From positions 124,001-188,000 of the forward strand of contig NZ_JAOWLE010000003.1 in assembly GCF_025751515.1 (NCBI RefSeq): a DNA stretch of 64,000 bases. The letters are read 5' to 3'. The notes beneath the pieces are model-generated. The model saw nothing but the letters and a program-made list of their open reading frames with translations. It searched no databases and had not been told where the DNA came from. Position 1 is the stretch's first letter; each line of letters opens with the position of its first letter. Positions 26,593-32,427 of the stretch are shown in pieces. Origin of the DNA: Actibacterium sp. XHP0104 (GTDB lineage Bacteria; Pseudomonadota; Alphaproteobacteria; Rhodobacterales; Rhodobacteraceae). Position numbers and translations under genes: made by a program.

Positions 26593-27455
26593 TTCTGACG
26601 ACAGGATGGGCCACGGCAGCAGAGCAAAAGGCCAACCAGTTATTCGGCGCGGTCAGCCGTGCCTCGCAACAGGCGCCGGCGCCGATTGGCACCTATGCCA
26701 AGGGATGCGGCGCGGGGCTGGTGCAACTGCCCGAAACCGGGCCGACGTGGCAGGCCATGCGCCTGAGCCGCAACCGCAACTGGGGCCACCCCGACGCGAT
26801 CGCGTTCATCCAGCGCCTCAGCGCCCAGGCCGCGACCCAGCCCGGATGGAAAGGCCTTTACATCGGTGACATCAGCCAGCCGCGCGGCGGCCCGATGACC
26901 AGCGGGCACAGCTCGCACCAGATCGGGCTGGATATCGACATCTGGCTGCTGCCGGCCAAGCGGCTGAATCTGTCGCGGTCCGAGCGCGAAAAGATCAGCT
27001 CGCTGGACCTGCGCAGCAAGGATCAGCGCCGCGTGAACGGCAATTTCACCCGCGCGCATTACGAGATCTTGAAGGCGGCGGCGATGGACCCGGCGGTCGA
27101 CCGCATCTTTATCACCGCGCCGGTCAAGATCGAGATGTGCAAGGTTGCCACGCGGTCGGACAAGGTTTGGCTGCAAAAGATCCGCCCGCTTTATGGTCAC
27201 AACACCCATTTCCACGTGCGGCTGAAATGCCCGCCCGGATCGCAGGACTGCGAAACCCAGCGGCCCAGCGTGGCCGAACTGTCGAAGGGCGGCGATGGTT
27301 GCGACAAGTCTCTGGAATGGTGGGTGACCGATTACCTGGCCCCGCCCAAGCCCGCACCGAAACCGTCGAAACCCACGCCGCGCAAACGCGGGGCGCGCGA
27401 TTACACCATGCAGGATTTGCCCCGCCAATGCGCGCATGTTTTGTCGTCGCGCTGA
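26559..27455 (+). CDS. mepA: Penicillin-insensitive murein endopeptidase
   Basis: This periplasmic LAS-type metallopeptidase cleaves DD/LD cross-links in peptidoglycan. The 298-residue protein has a signal peptide (1-21), the SSHQIGLDIDIW motif with zinc ligands H120 and D127, and the later GHNTHFHVRLKCPP with the HxH ligand. The Pro/Lys-rich tail (PPKPAPKPSKPTPRKRG) is a flexible C-terminal extension beyond the core. It begins inside the MFS gene and ends inside the phytase-like gene (28-base overlap), forming one overlapping cluster. Confidence 0.95.
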   Translation: MGRTFLAALILILTTGWATAAEQKANQLFGAVSRASQQAPAPIGTYAKGCGAGLVQLPETGPTWQAMRLSRNRNWGHPDAIAFIQRLSAQAATQPGWKGLYIGDISQPRGGPMTSGHSSHQIGLDIDIWLLPAKRLNLSRSEREKISSLDLRSKDQRRVNGNFTRAHYEILKAAAMDPAVDRIFITAPVKIEMCKVATRSDKVWLQKIRPLYGHNTHFHVRLKCPPGSQDCETQRPSVAELSKGGDGCDKSLEWWVTDYLAPPKPAPKPSKPTPRKRGARDYTMQDLPRQCAHVLSSR

Positions 27456-28303
27456 TCGCGGCCCTGTGGGCGGGCGGGGCTACGGCCCAGGCCCTGACCC
27501 AGACCGCATACTGGGAATGGCAGGATGATCGCCCCGGCTTTGGCGGCTTTTCCGGGCTGGAGGTCAGCGCCGATGGCACCGAATTCACCGCAATCTCGGA
27601 TGCAGGGTTTTTCCTGACGGGCCGGTTCAGCCGTGCGGGCGACATGCCCTTGGCGGTGCGGGACAGCACTCTGGGGCCGATGCAAAACATCCTCGGCACG
27701 CCGGTTGACGCCATGCAACGCGATGCCGAGGGGCTGGCCATCGCCGAGGACGACACGGTCTATGTGTCATTCGAGCTGGACGCGCGGGTCTGGCGCTATG
27801 GCGACATATCCGGCCCGCCCGAGTATCTGCCCATGACGTGGGAGTTTCGCGGCTTTAACGCCAATCAGGGGCTTGAGGCGCTGGCCATCGACCCGGACGG
27901 CGCGCTTTTTGTCATCCCCGAGGTCGACAAGATTTCGCCGCGCAGCTGGCGGGTGTTCGTGTTTCGCGACGGCGCCTGGTCGCAGATTCTGCATCTGCCC
28001 AAACGTGACGGCTTTCGCCCGGTGGGCGCCGATTTCGGGCCGGACGGGTGGTTCTATCTGCTCGAGCGCGATTTTCACGGCGCACGGGGCTTCAGCTCGC
28101 GCATTCGGCGGTGGCAGCTGGGCGAGGACGGTTTTGCCGGCGAAGAGGTTCTGATGACCTCGCAGCCGGGTCAGTATGACAACCTTGAGGGCCTGGCCGC
28201 GTGGCGCGATGAGGATGGCAAAACCCGGCTGATCGCGATTTCGGACGACAACTACAAGTTTTTCCAGCGCACCGAATTTGTCGAGTTCACCGTGAACGAG
28301 TGA
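27428..28303 (+). CDS. Secreted esterase-like/phytase-like beta-propeller protein
   Basis: The 291-residue protein has a signal peptide (MRACFVVALIAALWAGGATAQA) and the Phytase-like fold: FGGFSGLEVSADGTEFTAISDAG, DAEGLAIAEDDTVYVSFE, NQGLEALAIDPDG, and PVGADFGPDGWFYLLERDF. Such proteins form six-bladed propellers; phytase activity is seldom proven. The ATG at 27428 lies inside the end of mepA; upstream in-frame codons belong to mepA. It appears to be co-translated with mepA and would act in the periplasm. Confidence 0.84.
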   Translation: MRACFVVALIAALWAGGATAQALTQTAYWEWQDDRPGFGGFSGLEVSADGTEFTAISDAGFFLTGRFSRAGDMPLAVRDSTLGPMQNILGTPVDAMQRDAEGLAIAEDDTVYVSFELDARVWRYGDISGPPEYLPMTWEFRGFNANQGLEALAIDPDGALFVIPEVDKISPRSWRVFVFRDGAWSQILHLPKRDGFRPVGADFGPDGWFYLLERDFHGARGFSSRIRRWQLGEDGFAGEEVLMTSQPGQYDNLEGLAAWRDEDGKTRLIAISDDNYKFFQRTEFVEFTVNE

Positions 28304-28320
28304 CTTGATTTGCGGCCCCG

Positions 28321-28347
28321 GCGGCGTTAGACGGGCGCGTCCGCCGC
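28321..28347. other. GC-rich bulged hairpin ahead of the yhhQ-like gene
   Basis: GCGGCG (28321-28326) pairs with CGCCGC (28342-28347), and inside it GACG (28330-28333) pairs with CGTC (28338-28341) around a GGCG loop, with a three-base TTA bulge. It sits 18 bases after the phytase-like stop and 45 before the transporter start. Without a U-tract it may be a structured leader or a weak transcription-end signal. Confidence 0.35.
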
Positions 28348-28392
28348 GTTGGCGGGCCAAGTCTCCGCAACCTTGACAAAACGGATCACAAA

Positions 28393-29016
28393 ATGAACCG
28401 CGGTATCATTCTTGGCGTTCTCGCCATGGCCATCATCGTGGTGGCCGCAAACATCCTGGTGCAATTCCTGTTCGGCAACTGGCTGACCTGGGGTGCGTTC
28501 ACCTATCCCTTTACCTTCCTTGTCACCGACGTGATGAACCGCCTTTACGGCGCCAAGGCCGCCCGCCGCGTGGTGCTGGCCGGTTTCGTCGTGGGCATCC
28601 TGTGTTCGTTCGTCGGCACCCAGATCATGGGTGAGTTCGGCCCGCTGGTCACGCTGCGTATCGCCATCGGTTCGGGCGTGGCGTTCCTGATCGCGCAACT
28701 GCTGGACGTGTCAATCTTCGACCGCCTGCGCGAAGGCACCTGGTGGCGCGCGCCGCTGGCGTCGTCGCTTGTGGGAGCGTCGGTCGATACGGCGATCTTC
28801 TTCAGCGTCGCGTTCTCGGCCAGCCTGGTGTTTATCGAGCCCGGCAACGATGTCAGCTGGGCCGGCGAGATGCTGCCGCTGATCGGGATCGGCCCGGTTG
28901 TGCCGCTTTGGGTGTCACTGGCCTTTGCCGACTGGCTGGTCAAGCTGTCGCTTGCGCTTTTGGCACTGGTGCCGTTCCGCCTGATCATTGGGCGGTTCGT
29001 GGCACGGGTAGCGTAA
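28393..29016 (+). CDS. VUT/YhhQ-family queuosine-precursor transporter
   Basis: The 207-residue protein has six or more membrane helices. It carries the family motifs YPFTFLVTDVMNRLYGAKAARRVV and LLDVSIFDRLREGTWWRAPLASS, and a third block VDTAIFFSVAF. E. coli YhhQ imports preQ0/preQ1 for queuosine in tRNA. No clear Shine-Dalgarno precedes the ATG (only GGAT 10 bases upstream). I looked for a preQ1 riboswitch in the 89-base upstream gap and saw none. The adjacent genes do not belong to queuosine synthesis. Confidence 0.87.
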   Translation: MNRGIILGVLAMAIIVVAANILVQFLFGNWLTWGAFTYPFTFLVTDVMNRLYGAKAARRVVLAGFVVGILCSFVGTQIMGEFGPLVTLRIAIGSGVAFLIAQLLDVSIFDRLREGTWWRAPLASSLVGASVDTAIFFSVAFSASLVFIEPGNDVSWAGEMLPLIGIGPVVPLWVSLAFADWLVKLSLALLALVPFRLIIGRFVARVA

Positions 29017-29022
29017 AAAGTT

Positions 29023-29055
29023 TTGACAAACACTAAATCTGTGTCACCCTACCTT
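29023..29055 (+). promoter_or_regulatory. Candidate promoter of the arfB-leader RNA
   Basis: A perfect TTGACA -35 element is at 29023-29028. A weak -10 candidate lies 17-21 bases further (ACCCTA or TACCTT), so the promoter is only plausible. It is 6 bases after the yhhQ-like stop. Confidence 0.4.
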
Positions 29056-29085
29056 TGACGGCAACAGCAGAAAGGAGGTGGTCCA

Positions 29086-29142
29086 GTGTCTAGAGTGATG
29101 TTGGAGAGAGGGATCAAGACAGTCAGGGGGGCCGTGATCTAG
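29086..29142 (+). CDS. Candidate 18-codon small ORF in the arfB leader
   Basis: GTG at 29086 follows the near-ideal site AAGGAGGTG with 7 bases spacing and opens an 18-codon frame, MSRVMLERGIKTVRGAVI, ending in TAG at 29140-29142. The peptide is basic and has no match I recognise. The excellent ribosome-binding site argues for translation. That same site is complementary to a downstream segment, so translation may be switched by RNA structure. It could instead be a by-product of a non-coding RNA. Confidence 0.4.
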   Translation: MSRVMLERGIKTVRGAVI

Positions 29143-29210
29143 GGCAAACCCAAAGATCGAACACTTCTGATTGGGCATGGCTCTAATTGGACCATCTCCC
29201 AAAGATCTCG

Positions 29211-29239
29211 AAGGGCTGCCATATCTAGGCAGCCCTTTT
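29211..29239 (+). terminator. Rho-independent terminator before arfB
   Basis: AAGGGCTGCC (29211-29220) pairs perfectly with GGCAGCCCTT (29228-29237) over a seven-base loop, followed by TTTT. It ends 17 bases before the arfB start, so arfB is either read through from upstream or starts from its own signals. Confidence 0.85.
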
Positions 29240-29255
29240 CGTTGGACCGGGGAAC

Positions 29256-29681
29256 ATGTTGCGCATCAATGATCAAATCACCATTGCCGACTGGGAACTG
29301 ACAGAGCAGTTCACCCGCGCCTCTGGGCCGGGCGGGCAGAACGTCAACAAGGTGGCGACGGCCGTCGAGCTAAGGTTCGAGGCCGAACGGTCGCCCGCGT
29401 TGAATGACGCGGTCAAACGGCGACTGAAGCGGCTGGCCGGGCGACGCTGGACCAAGGACGGCGCGATCGTGATCTTTTGCGACGAAACCCGCCATCAGGC
29501 CCGCAACCGCGAGATCGCGCGCGACCGGCTGGCCGAGCTGATCACCAAGGCCCTTGTCGCCCCCAAGCGCCGCATCGCCACCAAACCCACCAAAGGGTCG
29601 GTGCGGCGGCGGCTCGAGGCCAAGAAACAGCGCGGCACCGTCAAGACGCTGCGCGGTCGGATCGAGGGCGACGACAGCTAG
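29256..29681 (+). CDS. arfB: Alternative ribosome-rescue factor / peptidyl-tRNA hydrolase ArfB
   Basis: The protein frees ribosomes stalled on non-stop mRNA by hydrolysing peptidyl-tRNA. The 141-residue sequence has the catalytic GGQ at 26-28 within ASGPGGQNVNKVAT, no domains of full release factors, and a basic C-terminal tail (KRRIATKPTKGSVRRRLEAKKQRG) that enters the mRNA channel in known ArfB. The ATG at 29256 has only a short GGGGA site upstream and sits just after a terminator. Its stop interlocks with the convergent ABM-domain gene (CTAG). Confidence 0.95.
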   Translation: MLRINDQITIADWELTEQFTRASGPGGQNVNKVATAVELRFEAERSPALNDAVKRRLKRLAGRRWTKDGAIVIFCDETRHQARNREIARDRLAELITKALVAPKRRIATKPTKGSVRRRLEAKKQRGTVKTLRGRIEGDDS

Positions 29682-29998
29682 TTGAACGCCTCGACCACGT
29701 CATACATGACCGGCTCGAACCCTTTGCACAGCGTGCTGATCCGGCGGTTGCGCTCGCGCATCTCGGGGGTGCGCAGCATGGCCTGGAAATCCTCGCGCCG
29801 CACCCATTGCGAATAGTTCGCGACCCGCGTCTGCGCGTCGTTCACATGCAGCCCCGCGCCGATAAAGCCGGGCTGTTTCGAGATGAAGGTCGCATAGGCC
29901 TCGGTCAGCTCGTCGAGCAAGTCCTGGCAGGTGCCGGGCGTCACATCAAAAGTGGTGATAACGGTCTGATATTCGTTGCTTTTCGTAATCGTCGGCAT
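29678..29998 (-). CDS. Antibiotic biosynthesis monooxygenase (ABM) domain protein
   Basis: The 106-residue protein has the dimeric ferredoxin-like ABM pattern: YQTVITTFDVTPGTCQDLLDELTEAY, then FIGAGLHVNDAQTRVANYSQWVRREDFQAML. ABM proteins act as small monooxygenases or simply bind small ligands; nothing points to a specific substrate. The ATG at 29998 has a GGAGG-like site (AGGGAGGATCGG) just upstream. It is convergent with arfB and 62 bases downstream of the usp gene. Confidence 0.82.
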   Translation of the reverse strand: MPTITKSNEYQTVITTFDVTPGTCQDLLDELTEAYATFISKQPGFIGAGLHVNDAQTRVANYSQWVRREDFQAMLRTPEMRERNRRISTLCKGFEPVMYDVVEAFN

Positions 29999-30060
29999 CC
30001 GATCCTCCCTAACGGCCTGGGGCCAGTCTGACCGATCGCGCGGCGCGGGTCAAAGGCCGC

Positions 30061-30468
30061 TTAGCGGATCACATGCACCGCGCAATGCGCATGGCGCACG
30101 ACCCGCGCGGCGGTCGAGCCAAGGAAGTAATCCTGCAGGCCCGGCTGGTGCGAGGCGATGATGATACAGTCGCAGCCGTTATCCTCGGCGAAATCGACGA
30201 TCCGGCGCCCGGCATGGCCGACGACGACCTCGCGCGTGGCATCGGGATAGGCAGCCAGCGCCTTGTCGAGCGAGGCCAGAACCGCCTGGCGCGACTTTTC
30301 TTCCTGATCGGCCGGCAGGTATTGCGCAACATAGCCCGAGATCGGCTCGATCACGGTCATGGCGATGATCTCGCCGTTGTCACCGGCCAGGGTCTTGGCA
30401 AGCGCCATGACGGTCTCAAGCGTATCGACATGATCCAGCGCGATGGGAACAAGTACTTTCTGATACAT
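30061..30468 (-). CDS. Universal stress protein (UspA family)
   Basis: The 135-residue protein has the Usp fold: MYQKVLVPIALDHVDTLETVMALAK at the N-terminus, and the nucleotide-binding C-terminus with IASHQPGLQDYFLGSTAARVVRHAHCAVHVI, where the usual G-x2-G-x9-G(S/T) pattern is altered to GLQDYFLGSTA. It probably binds ATP or responds to stress. The ATG at 30468 has GAGGA upstream. It is divergent from the secreted protein gene at 30605. Confidence 0.9.
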   Translation of the reverse strand: MYQKVLVPIALDHVDTLETVMALAKTLAGDNGEIIAMTVIEPISGYVAQYLPADQEEKSRQAVLASLDKALAAYPDATREVVVGHAGRRIVDFAEDNGCDCIIIASHQPGLQDYFLGSTAARVVRHAHCAVHVIR

Positions 30469-30604
30469 GATGTGCATCCTCATTTTCCTGGCCGAAGTGT
30501 CGCATCGAACCGAGCGGGCGGCCTTGATTCAGATCAGCCTCGCGATCACGCTTAATGGCCTGTTAACCAGTTGCAGCGAATATGCCGGAAACAGAGACCG
30601 GATC

Positions 30605-31258
30605 ATGCGCTTCACACTGGCCATCACATTGATCAGCTTTGCCCTTTTGGGCAGCCCGCCCGCGCTGGCAGACCCCTGGCTGCGGGCTGATGGGGCATGG
30701 TTCGCGACGATATCCCATGAAACCGAGGCCGGGCATGGGGGCAGTTACGACTCGGCCATGGTGGAATGGGGCCTGTCGCCGGGGGTGACGCTTGGGCTTG
30801 ATATCGGCCTGCCAACGGGGGGCGATGCCATGGCCGTGGCCTATACCCGTCTGCCACTGGGCCAGGCGACAGGCCGTCCCGCCATCGCGGCCGAGCTGGG
30901 GGCGGGCACCAAGAATGATGGCCAGGCCTTTGCCCGTGTCGGGCTGGCCATCGGCCAAGGGATCGAGACCGGGCTGGGCGACGGCTGGTGGTCGCTGGAT
31001 GGCCGTGCCGATATGGGCTTTGACAACAACAGCACCGGGCAGATGGACGCCACCGCCGGGCTGCACCTGTCGGATCGCGGGATGGTCATCCTGCAACTGC
31101 AGGGCGGCGCGGGTCAGGGGATCGACAGCTATGTCAACCTGGCCCCGTCCTACGCGCATAAATTCGGTGACGGCACCCATATCGAACTGGGCCTGACCAC
31201 CGGTCTGATTGGCGACCGGGGCACCGGGGTCAAACTGGGATCGTGGCTTAGCTTTTGA
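30605..31258 (+). CDS. Secreted protein with beta-rich repeats, probable outer-membrane-type, function unknown
   Basis: The 217-residue protein has a signal peptide (MRFTLAITLISFALLGSPPALA) and a series of alternating hydrophobic and Gly-rich strands (for example VEWGLSPGVTLGLDIGLPTGG, LSDRGMVILQLQGGAGQG, HIELGLTTGLIGDRG) ending in Phe. The pattern is that of a small beta-barrel or curlin-like secreted protein, and a C-terminal aromatic residue fits an outer-membrane protein. I do not recognise a named family. It ends directly against the convergent rhodanese gene. Confidence 0.72.
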   Translation: MRFTLAITLISFALLGSPPALADPWLRADGAWFATISHETEAGHGGSYDSAMVEWGLSPGVTLGLDIGLPTGGDAMAVAYTRLPLGQATGRPAIAAELGAGTKNDGQAFARVGLAIGQGIETGLGDGWWSLDGRADMGFDNNSTGQMDATAGLHLSDRGMVILQLQGGAGQGIDSYVNLAPSYAHKFGDGTHIELGLTTGLIGDRGTGVKLGSWLSF

Positions 31259-31849
31259 TCATTCGCCTGGCGTGATGACGGTCAGCCCCAACAGACGCCA
31301 GCTTTGCATTCCACCCCGGTAATAGTAAATCTTCTCAGCTGGATACCCCGCCGCGATCATGGCCCTGATGGCCGTGGGCGATTGCCCGCACCACAACCCG
31401 TTGCAAAATAGCGCGACCCGCTGCGCCGCCTCACAATCCCAGCCGTCGAAATCGGGCTCGCAGCCCAGCTCGCCCAGGCGATCAACCACCTCGGAATAGG
31501 GCATGTGAACCGCGCCGGGGATCGTGCCCGCCCGAAACCAGTCAGCAGTGCGGCTGTCCAACACCAGAGCGTCGGGGTCGCGCAGCATCTCGATCAACTC
31601 CAGCTCTCCGATCGTGGTCACGCCAGGGGCGGGCGTTACGGGCTGGATGCAAAAAGGTGGACAGGGGCGCGAGGTACGCGCCCATTCACCCGACAGCTCG
31701 CGCGCGGTGTCCTGCTCACGCTGGATCGTGACCGGCCCCTGTGGGGTCTCGACGATCACATTGGGCAGGTCATGCCCGATGCCCACCGCCAGATCCTCTG
31801 CCCAGGCCGCGCCGGCCATCATCATCGCCAACACCAATAGAATGCGCAT
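31259..31849 (-). CDS. Secreted rhodanese-domain protein
   Basis: The 196-residue protein has a signal peptide (MRILLVLAMMMAGAAWA), a region of unknown fold, then a rhodanese domain with active-site Cys in FCNGLWCGQSP, preceded by DSRTADWFRAGTIPGAVHMPYSEV. Periplasmic rhodaneses handle sulfur or act as thiol carriers; an additional Cys pair in CPPFCIQP is noticeable. The start at 31849 is chosen because the longer frame upstream runs into the HugZ-like promoter. It is divergent from the PNPOx-like gene. Confidence 0.86.
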   Translation of the reverse strand: MRILLVLAMMMAGAAWAEDLAVGIGHDLPNVIVETPQGPVTIQREQDTARELSGEWARTSRPCPPFCIQPVTPAPGVTTIGELELIEMLRDPDALVLDSRTADWFRAGTIPGAVHMPYSEVVDRLGELGCEPDFDGWDCEAAQRVALFCNGLWCGQSPTAIRAMIAAGYPAEKIYYYRGGMQSWRLLGLTVITPGE

Positions 31850-31935
31850 CGCCACCCTCCGAAACTGGTTCCACCTTGCACCGCAAAGCCATGCACGCAT
31901 GATAGACCTATTCGTCAGAAATGTGAGAGATTCAG

Positions 31936-32427
31936 ATGCCGCAGGTGATCCGCCCGACCGATGATCAGGCCCGCGCCCTGGCGCAAAGCCTGCTGGCCGA
32001 GGCGCGGTACTGCGCGTTGGCGGTAACCGACCCCGAAACCGGCACGCCCTATGTCGCGCGGGTTGCGCTGGGGCTGGCGCCGGATAGGGCGCCCGTCAGC
32101 CTGATATCTGATCTGGCACATCACACGCGCGCCCTGCGTGCCAATGCCAATTGCGCGCTGCTGGTCGGAGAACCCGGCCCCAAGGGCGATCCGCTGACCC
32201 ATCCGCGCCTGACGGTTCAGGCCCGCGCCAGCTTTGTGCTGCGCGAGGGCGCAGAGCACGCTGCGCTGACCACCTATTACCTGCAAAGCCATCCGAAATC
32301 GCAGCTGTATATCGGGTTTACCGATTTCGGCTTTGTAAGGTTCACCCCCATCGCAGCGCATCTGAACGGGGGGTTCGGCAAGGCCTTTCGGCTGACGCCC
32401 CAAGACCTTGCCGTGCCGGTGACTTAG
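31936..32427 (+). CDS. Pyridoxamine-5'-phosphate-oxidase-like / HugZ-like protein
   Basis: The 163-residue protein has the split-barrel FMN-binding fold of PNPOx-like proteins: ARYCALAVTDPETGTPYVARVALG, LISDLAHHTRALRANANCALLVG, and PRLTVQARASFV. The C-terminal HLNGGFGKAFRL resembles HugZ heme-utilisation proteins, but the full heme-oxygenase C-terminal domain is not present. The likely role is a flavin- or heme-binding reductase of unknown substrate. Its stop interlocks with the convergent beta-helix gene (TTAG). Confidence 0.84.
   Translation: MPQVIRPTDDQARALAQSLLAEARYCALAVTDPETGTPYVARVALGLAPDRAPVSLISDLAHHTRALRANANCALLVGEPGPKGDPLTHPRLTVQARASFVLREGAEHAALTTYYLQSHPKSQLYIGFTDFGFVRFTPIAAHLNGGFGKAFRLTPQDLAVPVT

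Larger units (their letters stand above)
29069..29240 (+). ncRNA. Structured leader or small RNA with 16S-tail complementarity and internal anti-Shine-Dalgarno
   Basis: Positions 29069-29086 are complementary to the conserved 3' end of alphaproteobacterial 16S rRNA over 18 bases with one G-U pair. GGAGGTGGTCCA at 29074-29085 can pair completely (one G-U) with TGGACCATCTCC at 29188-29199, which itself resembles the 16S tail. A direct repeat CCCAAAGATC occurs at 29149-29158 and 29198-29207. The segment closes with a strong terminator and precedes arfB. It could be an independent small RNA or a regulated leader; I do not recognise it as a named family. Confidence 0.55.

Noticed and set aside
28304-28392. 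preQ1 riboswitch upstream of the yhhQ-like gene
   Set aside because: The conserved preQ1-I H-type pseudoknot features (short stem, A-rich tail pairing near the start codon) are not visible.
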